A stretch of 64,000 bases of DNA from Noviherbaspirillum galbum. GTDB lineage: Bacteria > Pseudomonadota > Gammaproteobacteria > Burkholderiales > Burkholderiaceae_D. The stretch spans positions 36,700 through 100,699 of the forward strand of contig NZ_JAAIVB010000034.1 of assembly GCF_010974945.1 (NCBI RefSeq), in the 5' to 3' direction. A program made the position numbers and the translations under genes. Shown piece by piece: positions 55,490 to 62,988 of the stretch; position 1 is the stretch's first letter, and every line of letters begins with the position of its first letter. The notes under the pieces are model-generated. The model searched no databases. It saw only the letters and a program-made list of their open reading frames with translations, and had not been told where the DNA came from.

Positions 55490-56419
55490 TCAAGTTTCCT
55501 GGACGGCCGGATCCTGCGCGCAATGGGCGCGCAGGAAGTCGCCGACCTCGGGATAGGCCAGCTTCACCCCAAGCTCGGACTTGATGCGGTCGTTCGTCAG
55601 CTTGCGCGATTCCGACATGAACGAGAGCAACATCGGCGACACCGCCTGCGCGAGCTCCGACCGGCCCAGGCGCGGCGGCCGCGGCAGGCGGAAGGCATCG
55701 GCTACCGCGTCGAAGTAAGCGCCCATCGTCATCCGGGTGTCGTCGCAGGCGTGGTAGACGCGGTTCGGCGCGGCGCGGAACAGGGCTGCGGCGATGATGC
55801 GCGCCAGGTCGTCGGCATGGATGTGGTTGGTGTAGACGTCGTCTTCCGGCCGCAGGGCGGGCGTGCCCTTGCGCAGCCGTTCCAGCGGCAGGCGGTCGGT
55901 GGCGTAGATGCCGGGCACGCGCAGGATGGAGAGGCGCGCACCGGTCCGCCGCGCCCAGCGCCGCAGCCATGCTTCAGCATCGACGCGCCGCGCCGCGCGG
56001 GCGTTCCGCGGACGCACCGGCCGGGTTTCGGGAACCACTTCGCCGCCGCAATCGCCATATACCCCGGTGGTGCTGACATAAACCAGCGTCGTCCGCTCAG
56101 GTAGAATGGCGGTCAAATTTCTGGTTCTGCGGTCCATCGGCCGATCGCCTTGCGGCGGCGCGAGGTGGATCACCGCGCGGGCAAGCCCCGCCAGGCGGGC
56201 CAAGGTTTCCGGCCGGTCGAGATCGGCCACGATGGGAACGGCCCCGGCGTCGCGCAACTCTTGCCGGCGCGCTTCCTGGCTGGTGACGGCGAACACGCGG
56301 AAGCGCGGCGTCACCAGCGGCAGGAGTCGCATGCCGACGTCGCCGCAGCCCAGGATCAGCAAGCGCGGCCTGCCGATTACCGGCGTTGCCGCGTTTTTTG
56401 TGTGCATGTTTTTCATCAT
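55490..56419 (-). CDS. NAD(P)-binding SDR-like epimerase/dehydratase protein
   Basis: 309 residues, atypical extended SDR. The dinucleotide-binding segment is LLILGCGDVGMRLLPLV. VYVSTTGVYGDCGG carries a catalytic Ser/Thr and Tyr (the YxxxK Lys is less clear), RLSILRVPGIYATDRLPLERLRKG and VYTNHIHADDLARIIAAAL follow. It resembles family members annotated NAD-dependent epimerase. The start is uncertain between 56419, 56416 and 56407. The divergent CDP-glucoseen reductase-like gene begins only 9 nt away from 56419, so the promoters must overlap coding sequence or the mRNAs are nearly leaderless. Confidence 0.82.
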   Translation of the reverse strand: MMKNMHTKNAATPVIGRPRLLILGCGDVGMRLLPLVTPRFRVFAVTSQEARRQELRDAGAVPIVADLDRPETLARLAGLARAVIHLAPPQGDRPMDRRTRNLTAILPERTTLVYVSTTGVYGDCGGEVVPETRPVRPRNARAARRVDAEAWLRRWARRTGARLSILRVPGIYATDRLPLERLRKGTPALRPEDDVYTNHIHADDLARIIAAALFRAAPNRVYHACDDTRMTMGAYFDAVADAFRLPRPPRLGRSELAQAVSPMLLSFMSESRKLTNDRIKSELGVKLAYPEVGDFLRAHCAQDPAVQET

Positions 56420-56428
56420 CGGGATTGT

Positions 56429-57490
56429 ATGACTTTCCAGGTAACAGTTCAGCCGAGCGGTCGGCAATTCGTCTGCGAGGACGGCGAAACAGTATTGGCG
56501 GCGGCCATGCGCGCGGGCGTCGGCCTGCCCTACGGTTGCAAGAACGGCGCATGCGGCAGTTGCAAGGGCAAGCTGCTCGAAGGCAAGGTGACCCATCGCG
56601 CCCACCAGGAGAAGGCGCTCACCGCGGCCGAGGAAGAAAAGGGCCTGTCGCTGTTCTGCTGCGCCAAGCCCGACACGGACATCGTGATCGAGGCGCGCGA
56701 GGTGCTGGGCGTCGGCGAATTCCCGATCAAGAAGCTGCCGACGCGCGTGGCGAAGATCGACCGAGTGGCCGACGACGTGGTCGTGATGTCGCTGCAGCTG
56801 CCGGCCAACGAACGCTTGCAATACAAGGCCGGACAGTACGTCGAGTTCCTGCTCAAGGATGGCAAGCGCCGCAGCTACAGCATGGCCAACGCGCCGCATC
56901 TCGACGAGCACCTCACCCTGCACATCCGCCACATGCCCGGCGGCGTGTTCACCGACCATGTGTTCAACAACATGAAGGAGCGCGACATCCTGCGCTTCGA
57001 AGGGCCGCTCGGCACCTTCTTCCTGCGCGAGGATTCCGAGAAGCCCATGGTGCTGCTGGCTTCCGGCACCGGCTTCGCGCCGATCAAGGCCATCATCGAG
57101 CAAGCCATCCACAAGAACAGCAAGCGTCCCATGGTGCTGTACTGGGGCGGCCGCCGGCCGAAGGACCTGTACATGCACGCCATGTGCGAGGAATGGACGC
57201 GCACCGTGCCGAACTTCCGTTACGTTCCGGTGGTGTCCGATGCCTTGCCGGAGGATGGCTGGACCGGCCGGACCGGCTTCGTGCACCGCGCCGTGATGGA
57301 TGACCTGCCGGACCTGTCGGGCTACCAGGTCTATGCCTGCGGCGCGCCGGTGGTGGTGGACTCGGCGAAGAAGGACTTCGTGGAGGCCTGCGCCCTGCCG
57401 GAGGAAGAGTTCTACGCGGATTCCTTCACCTCGGAAGCAGACCTGGCGAAGACCGTGTCCGGCGACGTGGTGCAAGGCGTCGGCGGTTGA
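56429..57490 (+). CDS. CDP-6-deoxy-delta-3,4-glucoseen reductase-like ferredoxin/FNR flavoprotein
   Basis: 353 residues. The N-terminal plant-type [2Fe-2S] domain shows CKNGACGSCKGKLLEG and, near its end, LFCCAKP, which complete the C-x4-C-x2-C...C pattern. The FNR-like FAD domain has RRSYSMANAP, and the NAD domain has VLLASGTGFAPIKAIIEQ and the C-terminal YACGAPVVVDSAKKDF. The family was named after the AscD/E3 enzyme of deoxysugar synthesis, but most bacterial homologues have unknown partners. No deoxysugar genes are nearby. ATG at 56429 is 9 nt from the divergent gene. Confidence 0.87.
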   Translation: MTFQVTVQPSGRQFVCEDGETVLAAAMRAGVGLPYGCKNGACGSCKGKLLEGKVTHRAHQEKALTAAEEEKGLSLFCCAKPDTDIVIEAREVLGVGEFPIKKLPTRVAKIDRVADDVVVMSLQLPANERLQYKAGQYVEFLLKDGKRRSYSMANAPHLDEHLTLHIRHMPGGVFTDHVFNNMKERDILRFEGPLGTFFLREDSEKPMVLLASGTGFAPIKAIIEQAIHKNSKRPMVLYWGGRRPKDLYMHAMCEEWTRTVPNFRYVPVVSDALPEDGWTGRTGFVHRAVMDDLPDLSGYQVYACGAPVVVDSAKKDFVEACALPEEEFYADSFTSEADLAKTVSGDVVQGVGG

Positions 57491-57521
57491 CTCAGCCGGC
57501 GAGGCGCCGCGAAAAAACGCT

Positions 57522-57550
57522 TTGACGCACCGCGGAAAACGCCTTACACT
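57522..57550 (+). promoter_or_regulatory. Sigma70 promoter of the argD leader transcript
   Basis: TTGACG (57522-57527), a 17-bp spacer and TACACT (57545-57550). Transcription should begin near 57557, so the leader ORF at 57559 would be almost leaderless. Confidence 0.75.
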
Positions 57551-57558
57551 TGGTCACC

Positions 57559-57633
57559 ATGAATACCAAAGCCTCGACCTCCTTGCGACGCCGTTCCCTG
57601 CTGCCCCAGCCAGGGAAACCGTGCATGCCGTAA
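57559..57633 (+). CDS. Arg-rich leader peptide upstream of argD (candidate attenuator)
   Basis: A 24-codon ORF that starts MNTKASTSL, has three consecutive Arg codons (CGA CGC CGT, 57586-57594) and ends PGKPCMP. Hairpin 1 (TTCCCTG 57594-57600 with CAGGGAA 57611-57617) begins right at the last Arg codon. A terminator lies at 57651-57682. GCCAGGG (57609-57615) could pair with part of the terminator's 3' arm (CCCTGTGGC), giving an alternative fold. The layout is that of a classical amino-acid attenuator. Translation and regulation are inferred. Confidence 0.6.
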   Translation: MNTKASTSLRRRSLLPQPGKPCMP

Positions 57634-57650
57634 GCATTCGATGCTCACCA

Positions 57651-57682
57651 AGCCACAGGTTGCCCCTGTGGCTTTTTTTTTG
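57651..57682 (+). terminator. Attenuator terminator before argD
   Basis: A 9-bp stem AGCCACAGG / CCTGTGGCT around TTGCC, followed by nine T. It stands between the leader ORF and the argD ribosome binding site, so it must be read through for argD expression. Confidence 0.9.
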
Positions 57683-57735
57683 CCGCCGTGTTTTGTCGTT
57701 GTCTCTTTCATCGTTGTCATCTTTAAGGAGTGGAA

Positions 57736-58941
57736 ATGGAATTCAGCCGGTTCAATGTCGATACCCTCATGCAGATCACCAATCGTCCGTCGCTGGTCTT
57801 CACCGAGGGCCGAGGCATGTGGCTGACCGATCACCGGGGCAAGCGCTACCTCGACTACCTGCAGGGCTGGGCAGTGAACTGTCTCGGCCATTCGCCGCAG
57901 TGCATCGTCGATGCCGCCACCGAGCAGGTGAAGAAACTCATCAACCCGTCGCCGGCGTTCTATAACGCGCCCTCCATCGAGCTGGCCACCCTGCTCACTG
58001 ACAATTCCTGCTTCGACCGCGTGTTCTTCGCCAACAGCGGCGCGGAAGCCAACGAAGGCGCGATCAAGCTGGCGCGCAAGTACGGCAAGGTCAACAAGAA
58101 CGCCGCCGGCGAGAACCGCTACGAGATCATCACCTTCAACCACGGCTTCCATGGCCGCACGCTGGCCACCATGTCCGCCAGCGGCAAGGCAGGCTGGGAC
58201 ACGATGTTCGCGCCGCAGGTGCCGGGCTTTCCCAAGGCCGAGCTGAACGACATCGCCAGCGTCGAGAAACTGATCACCGACAAGACGGTGGCGGTGATGC
58301 TGGAGCCGGTGCAGGGCGAGAGCGGCGTCATCCCCGCCACACGCGAATTCATGCAGGCGCTGCGCACGCTGACCCGCGAGCGCAAGCTGCTGCTGATCGT
58401 GGACGAAGTGCAGGCCGGCATGGGCCGGACCGGCGAACTGTTCGCCTACCAGCTCTCCGGCATCGAGCCCGACATCATGACCCTCGGCAAGGGCATCGGC
58501 GGCGGCGTGCCGCTCGCGGCCCTGCTGGCGAAGCAGGAAGTGTCGCTGTTCGAAGCCGGCGAGCAGGGCGGCACCTACAACGGCAACCCGCTGACAACCG
58601 CGATCGGCGCTGCCATCCTCAAGGAACTGCTGAAGCCCGGCTTCCTGCAATCGGTCAAGGACCAGGGCGCCTATCTCCGCCAGCAACTGCTCCAGCTCTC
58701 GGAGAAGCATGGCCTCGATGGTGAACGCGGCGAGGGTTTGCTGCGCGCGCTCAAGCTGGGCCGCGACATCGGCCCGAAGATCGTCGAGATCGCGCGTGAC
58801 CTCGAGCCGGCGGGCCTGCTGCTGAACTCGCCGCGTCCCGACCTGCTGCGCTTCATGCCCGCGCTGAACGTGACGAAGGAGGAAATCGACCAGATGATTT
58901 CCATGCTCTCCGGCGTCATCGCGCAGATCGACAAGGTCTGA
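57736..58941 (+). CDS. argD: Acetylornithine transaminase family (class III aminotransferase)
   Basis: 401 residues. PLP-enzyme motifs: [69 protein letters not shown] and the Schiff-base Lys in [15 protein letters not shown]. The ArgD group makes N-acetylornithine in arginine biosynthesis, though some members use succinylornithine or other substrates. The ATG at 57736 has an excellent AAGGAG 5 nt upstream; a GTG 6 nt earlier is the alternative. The upstream leader ORF with consecutive Arg codons supports an arginine role. A GNAT gene follows after 4 nt. Confidence 0.88.
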   Translation: MEFSRFNVDTLMQITNRPSLVFTEGRGMWLTDHRGKRYLDYLQGWAVNCLGHSPQCIVDAATEQVKKLINPSPAFYNAPSIELATLLTDNSCFDRVFFANSGAEANEGAIKLARKYGKVNKNAAGENRYEIITFNHGFHGRTLATMSASGKAGWDTMFAPQVPGFPKAELNDIASVEKLITDKTVAVMLEPVQGESGVIPATREFMQALRTLTRERKLLLIVDEVQAGMGRTGELFAYQLSGIEPDIMTLGKGIGGGVPLAALLAKQEVSLFEAGEQGGTYNGNPLTTAIGAAILKELLKPGFLQSVKDQGAYLRQQLLQLSEKHGLDGERGEGLLRALKLGRDIGPKIVEIARDLEPAGLLLNSPRPDLLRFMPALNVTKEEIDQMISMLSGVIAQIDKV

Positions 58942-58945
58942 TGCC

Positions 58946-59368
58946 ATGGGGATCATCGTTTCCGACGATCCGGCGCTGCTGGACATGCAGGTGATCCATG
59001 GTTTCTTGTCAGGAGAGTCGCACTGGGCGAAAGGCATTCCCTTTGACGTGGTGCGGCGCGCGATGGACAACTCGCTCTGCTTCGGCGCCTATGAGGAGGG
59101 CAGGCAGGTAGGCTTCGCCCGGGTCGTGACCGATCGTGCCACCTTCGGCTACCTGGCGGATGTGTTCGTGGTGGAGGCGCATCGCGGACGCGGGATTTCC
59201 CGCCTGCTCGTGGAAGCGGTGCTGGCGCATCGCGATCTGCAGGGGTTGAGGAGGTTTAACCTCGCGACGTCGTCTGCGGGCGGCTTGTATGCGAAGTATG
59301 GATGGGAGCCGTTGGCGAATCCGGGGATACACATGGAGAGGTATCGGGGGGATGCTTATTTGAGGTGA
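58946..59368 (+). CDS. GNAT family N-acetyltransferase
   Basis: 140 residues. The acetyl-CoA-binding motif is RGRGISRLLVEAVLAHRDLQGLRRF, preceded by the strand YLADVFVVEAHRG. FNLATSSAGGLYAKYGWEPL and PGIHMERYR are typical of the small GNAT group linked to amino-acid metabolism. It begins 4 nt after argD, so the two form an operon under the same attenuator. The acetyl acceptor is unknown. Confidence 0.88.
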   Translation: MGIIVSDDPALLDMQVIHGFLSGESHWAKGIPFDVVRRAMDNSLCFGAYEEGRQVGFARVVTDRATFGYLADVFVVEAHRGRGISRLLVEAVLAHRDLQGLRRFNLATSSAGGLYAKYGWEPLANPGIHMERYRGDAYLR

Positions 59369-59460
59369 GATGGGGTGGTTGTTTGGTTGCTGGTTGCGGT
59401 GGGGGGTTGAGGATGGAGTTGGCGTTCGGGGCTGCCTTTATCGACAGGGGATGCTCCTAT

Positions 59461-59489
59461 CATCCCCGCGTAGGCGGGGATCCCATTTC
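59461..59489. repeat. CCCGCGnAGGCGGG-type repeat
   Basis: CATCCCCGCGTAGGCGGGGA followed by TCCCATTTC. One of six copies in the window. Confidence 0.85.
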
Positions 59490-59508
59490 AACGGCGGTTG
59501 CGTACGTC

Positions 59509-59632
59509 TCTCCGGTGACCCGGTTGCGTCTCCCACTCCGTGGGGACTAGCCGGGGCTGGTCCCGGCGGCCCAGGTACTTTCTTTATCAGCAGACCCTAG
59601 GCGGGCCCTACGAAAGTACCCAAAGAAAGCTG
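59509..59632 (+). repeat. Inverted repeat of about 120 bp, left copy
   Basis: Begins CTCCGGTGACCCGG and includes CTCCCACTCCGTGGGGAC and TTTCTTT...CCTAGGCG...AAAGAAAGC. It is inverted relative to the copy at 60223-60344, with about 75 per cent identity by eye. Confidence 0.75.
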
Positions 59633-59835
59633 CTTCAACACCCATTTGGGAGTTACTTCGAGTGACCTTGTTCGATGGGTTGAGGGGATGCCGTTCTCTG
59701 CCTGAGTAAGCGCCTGGAAGGCATTCGATGACTCGCCCTCCTGTCGCATCGGCATGACTCGGGTTTGTCCCGACGACGGGGAGCACGGTGCCGCAGACGA
59801 ATCAGCACCTCCGTCCTTTCAAGCACCCTCCGCCC

Positions 59836-59990
59836 TGTCCCCTCCCTTTCAAGGGGAGGGCTAGGGTGGGGATGGGTTTCGGTCGCATGTAGAGAACAGT
59901 ATTTATTTCGCTGTCGAATTCAAAGCTGTCCTTTGATCACGGCGGAAACCCATCCCCACCCCAACCCTCCCCTTGAAAGGGAGGGAGCTT
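59836..59990. repeat. REPIN-like palindromic repeat, copy 2
   Basis: Homologue of the element at 15358-15515, with the same outer arms (CCCTCCC...AAGGGGAGG, GGGTGGGGATGGG) and an inner AGAACAG / CTGTCCTTT pair. Confidence 0.8.
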
Positions 59991-60099
59991 GGTAGTCAGG
60001 GCGCGGTTGCGGTAGTCGTAGCGGTGATCGTAGTCGTAGCCATCGCATTCGCGGTCACGCGATGCCGAAGGCGAGCCCGCGTAGTCCCTTCTGACGTCG

Positions 60100-60194
60100 C
60101 CGAAAGGGAGGGCGGACGAGCGGGAAAGAGAAGCGTGGCTGTCTGAGCCGCAGGCGAGTTTCCACGCTTCCCGCTTGGCCGTCCTCCCTTTCGG
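60100..60194. repeat. Long imperfect palindrome
   Basis: CCGAAAGGGAGG...GCGGGAAAG...AAGCGTGG on the left pairs with CCACGCTTCCCGC...CCTCCCTTTCGG on the right, with a loop of about 23 nt. It lies inside the 120-bp repeat pair. Confidence 0.75.
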
Positions 60195-60222
60195 GGACCC
60201 CGCAGGGGCGACGGCAGGGGTC

Positions 60223-60344
60223 GCTTTTCTTTGGTTCGTTTCGTGGGGCTCGCCTAGGGGGCGAGTCCAAAGAAATGAACTGGCCCGCCGGGGCCAGTCC
60301 CGGCAAGTCCCCACGGAGTGGGAGCCTAAACCGGTTCACCGGAG
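60223..60344 (-). repeat. Inverted repeat of about 120 bp, right copy
   Basis: Reverse complement relative of 59509-59632. It ends GTTCACCGGAG and contains TCCCCACGGAGTGGGAG. Confidence 0.75.
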
Positions 60345-60414
60345 AAAAAACCGCAACACCTACGCGCAAATGACAGCCTCGGCCGGGGACGACCAAATCA
60401 CCCCTCCCTCAACC

Positions 60415-62232
60415 TCACTTCCTCCGTACCGGCGGCAAATCCGTACACACCCCCTCGAACGCCTCCGCCGCCATCCCAATCGACTCACCCAGCGTCGGAT
60501 GCGGGTGAATCGTCTTCCCGATATCCACCGCATCGGCTCCCATCTCGATGGCCAGCGCGATCTCGCCGATCATGTCGCCCGCATGCGTACCCACGATGCC
60601 GCCGCCGACGATACGATGCGTCTCGGCATCGAACAGCAGCTTGGTGAAGCCTTCGTCGCGTCCGTTGGCGACCGCGCGTCCGCTCGCCGCCCAGGGGAAC
60701 AGGCCTTTCTCCAGCTTGATGCCCTTGGCCTTGGCTTCGTCCTCGGTGAGGCCGACCCAGGCCACTTCCGGATCGGTGTAGGCCACCGACGGAATCACGC
60801 GCGCGTCGAAGTAGGATTTCTCGCCCTGCGCCGCCTCGGCCGCGACGTGGGCCTCGTGCACCGCCTTGTGCGCCAGCATCGGCTGCCCGACGATGTCGCC
60901 GATGGCGAAGATGTGCGGCACGTTGGTGCGCATCTGCGCATCGACCGGGATGAAGCCGCGTTCGTTGACGGCGACGCCGGCCTTGTCGGCGGCGATCTTC
61001 CTGCCGTTGGGGCTGCGGCCCACCGCCACCAGCACCAGGTCGTAGAGCTGCGGCTCGGGCGCGGCAACGCCTTCCGCGGCGCTTTCGAAGCTCACCTTGA
61101 TGCCTTCGGGCAGCGCTTCGACGCCGACCGTCTTGGTCTTGAGCATGATCTTGTCGAAGCGCTTCTCGTTGTACTTTTGCCAGACCTTGACAAGGTCGCG
61201 GTCGGCGCCCTGCATCAGGCCATCCATCATTTCGACGACGTCGATGCGCGCGCCGAGCGTGGAGTACACCGTCGCCATCTCGAGGCCGATGATGCCGCCG
61301 CCGATGACCAGCATGCGCTTGGGCACCTGGCGCAGTTCGAGTGCGCCGGTCGAATCGACGATGCGCGGATCCTGCGGCACGAAGGGCAGGTTCACCACGG
61401 CGGAGCCGGCCGCGATGATGGCTTTCTGGAACTGCACCGTCTTCTTGCTGCCGTCGGCGGCGGTGACTTCGAGGTGGTTGGGGCTGAGGAACTGGCCCAC
61501 GCCCTGCACCACGTTGACCTTGCGCGACTTGGCCATCCCGGCCAGGCCGGTGGTCATCTTCTTGATGACCTTGTCCTTGTAGGCGCGCAGCTTGTCGATG
61601 TCGATTTCCGGCTTGGCGAAGGTCACGCCATGCGCGGCCATCATGGCGGTCTCGTCGATCACCGCGGCCACGTGCAGCAGCGCCTTGGATGGAATGCAGC
61701 CGACGTTGAGGCAGACGCCGCCGAGCGTGGCGTATTTTTCAACAAGCACCGTGTTCATGCCGAGGTCGGCGGACCGGAAGGCGGCGGAGTAGCCGCCGGG
61801 GCCGGCGCCGAGCACCAGCATGTCGCACTGGATGTCCGCGCCGCCGGAATAGGAAGCGGCCTGAGGCGCGGCCGCGGCCGGTGCGGGCGCGGGTGCTGCG
61901 CCGGCCGGCGTGGACGAGCCGTAGCCGGCGGGAGGATTGGCGGCGGCGGCCTTGGCCTCTGCACCGGACGCGGGTGCCGGCGCGGACGCGGCGCCATCCG
62001 CCTCGAGCATCAGCAGCAGGCTACCCTCGGACACCTTGTCGCCCAGCTTGACCTTGAGTTCCTTCACCACGCCGGCGTGGCTGGAGGGGATTTCCATGCT
62101 GGCCTTGTCGGACTCGACGGTGATCAGCGACTGGTCGACCGTGACCGTGTCGCCCGGCTTGACCAGCAATTCGATCACTTCCACTTCCTTGAAGTCGCCG
62201 ATGTCGGGGACTTTCACTTCGGTCATGCTCAT
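60415..62232 (-). CDS. lpdA: Dihydrolipoamide dehydrogenase with N-terminal lipoyl domain (E3)
   Basis: 605 residues. The N-terminal lipoyl domain (residues 1-80) has the lipoylation Lys in [17 protein letters not shown] Pro/Ala-rich linker (about residues 85-125) leads to the flavoprotein with [20 protein letters not shown], the redox disulfide [52 protein letters not shown] and the C-terminal catalytic His-Glu region [15 protein letters not shown]. This fused form is typical of pyruvate dehydrogenase E3 in betaproteobacteria. The start [12 protein letters not shown] is preceded by GGAG. It follows the proteasome homologue and aceF, in the order aceF, BPH, lpdA. Confidence 0.94.
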   Translation of the reverse strand: MSMTEVKVPDIGDFKEVEVIELLVKPGDTVTVDQSLITVESDKASMEIPSSHAGVVKELKVKLGDKVSEGSLLLMLEADGAASAPAPASGAEAKAAAANPPAGYGSSTPAGAAPAPAPAAAAPQAASYSGGADIQCDMLVLGAGPGGYSAAFRSADLGMNTVLVEKYATLGGVCLNVGCIPSKALLHVAAVIDETAMMAAHGVTFAKPEIDIDKLRAYKDKVIKKMTTGLAGMAKSRKVNVVQGVGQFLSPNHLEVTAADGSKKTVQFQKAIIAAGSAVVNLPFVPQDPRIVDSTGALELRQVPKRMLVIGGGIIGLEMATVYSTLGARIDVVEMMDGLMQGADRDLVKVWQKYNEKRFDKIMLKTKTVGVEALPEGIKVSFESAAEGVAAPEPQLYDLVLVAVGRSPNGRKIAADKAGVAVNERGFIPVDAQMRTNVPHIFAIGDIVGQPMLAHKAVHEAHVAAEAAQGEKSYFDARVIPSVAYTDPEVAWVGLTEDEAKAKGIKLEKGLFPWAASGRAVANGRDEGFTKLLFDAETHRIVGGGIVGTHAGDMIGEIALAIEMGADAVDIGKTIHPHPTLGESIGMAAEAFEGVCTDLPPVRRK

Positions 62233-62299
62233 CTTCTTCTCCGTTTTCTCTCTGACCGGCGCCCTCTCCCGGCGGGGGAGGAGCATCGGCGGGGTCACT

Positions 62300-62872
62300 T
62301 CACTGGTTCTTCATCGGCACCGTGTAGATGCGGAACGGGCCCGATGTGCTCTTGTCGAATTCCGCGCCGGCCTGCACGCCGATCTCGGCGATCTCGCGGG
62401 CGCTGTGCTTGCCGTCGTACGCCGCGTACATCGCGCCGAGCGCGAAATTGCGGCCGCTGCCTATCCCCCAGAACCGGTCGAAGCTGAACACTTCGCGGTA
62501 CGAGTACACGCCGAAGATGCCCTGCGGATTGGCGATCAGCGCGGTGATCTGCGATGACTCGTAGGGATCGTCTTCGTCTTCCTTGGTATTGAGGAAGTAC
62601 TTGTCCTTCAGGATCTCGTGGACGCGGGAGAAGGTTTCGAACACCTCCTCGCGGCTGCCGAGCTTGCACTCCTCGCCCATCTGGGTCAGCAGCTTGCGCA
62701 TCACGGGGAAGTGGGCGGCGGTGCCGGCCAGCGTGACCCAGGAATCGCAGACCTGGAAGATCTTTTCGTTGATCTCGTAGGCATGGGACAGGCGCGTGTC
62801 CCCGAAGGTGACGAGGGAATCCGAGGCGATCGCGACTTCGTTGTTCTTCTTGACGACAACGCAGGTGGTCAT
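62300..62872 (-). CDS. Betaproteobacterial proteasome homologue (BPH; HslV/20S-like)
   Basis: 190 residues of the Ntn-hydrolase/proteasome beta fold. It starts [28 protein letters not shown]; after Met removal Thr1 would be the nucleophile, with Asp17 (IASD) and a nearby Lys (NEKIF, slightly shifted from Lys33). [19 protein letters not shown] and [18 protein letters not shown] carry the conserved glycine strand of the family. It matches BPH, a self-compartmentalised peptidase-like family without an HslU partner here. It lies between aceF (116 nt upstream) and lpdA (67 nt downstream), all on the same strand. Physiological substrates are unknown. Confidence 0.85.
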   Translation of the reverse strand: MTTCVVVKKNNEVAIASDSLVTFGDTRLSHAYEINEKIFQVCDSWVTLAGTAAHFPVMRKLLTQMGEECKLGSREEVFETFSRVHEILKDKYFLNTKEDEDDPYESSQITALIANPQGIFGVYSYREVFSFDRFWGIGSGRNFALGAMYAAYDGKHSAREIAEIGVQAGAEFDKSTSGPFRIYTVPMKNQ

Positions 62873-62988
62873 TGTTTTTCTCCGTCAGCAGGAAGGCGGC
62901 AGGCGGGTTCCGGCGAACGCGGGCGCCGCGCCCGTCCGGACAGGAAGCAATGCATCGCCTCCCTGCCCGTCCGGCGCCCGGCCTTCGC

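Larger units (their letters stand above)
59369..60414. other. Repeat-dense non-coding kilobase
   Basis: No gene could be supported. The interval holds a CCCGCGnAGGCGGG repeat (59461-59489), an inverted pair of about 120-bp repeats (59509-59632 and 60223-60344), a second REPIN (59836-59990) and a long imperfect palindrome (60100-60194). ORF-like frames through it are created by the repeats. Confidence 0.7.

Noticed and set aside
59369..60414. Small ORFs in the repeat-dense gap (for example 59302-59550 and 60055-60396)
   Set aside because: They are made of the repeat units read in different frames, without ribosome binding sites or conserved domains.
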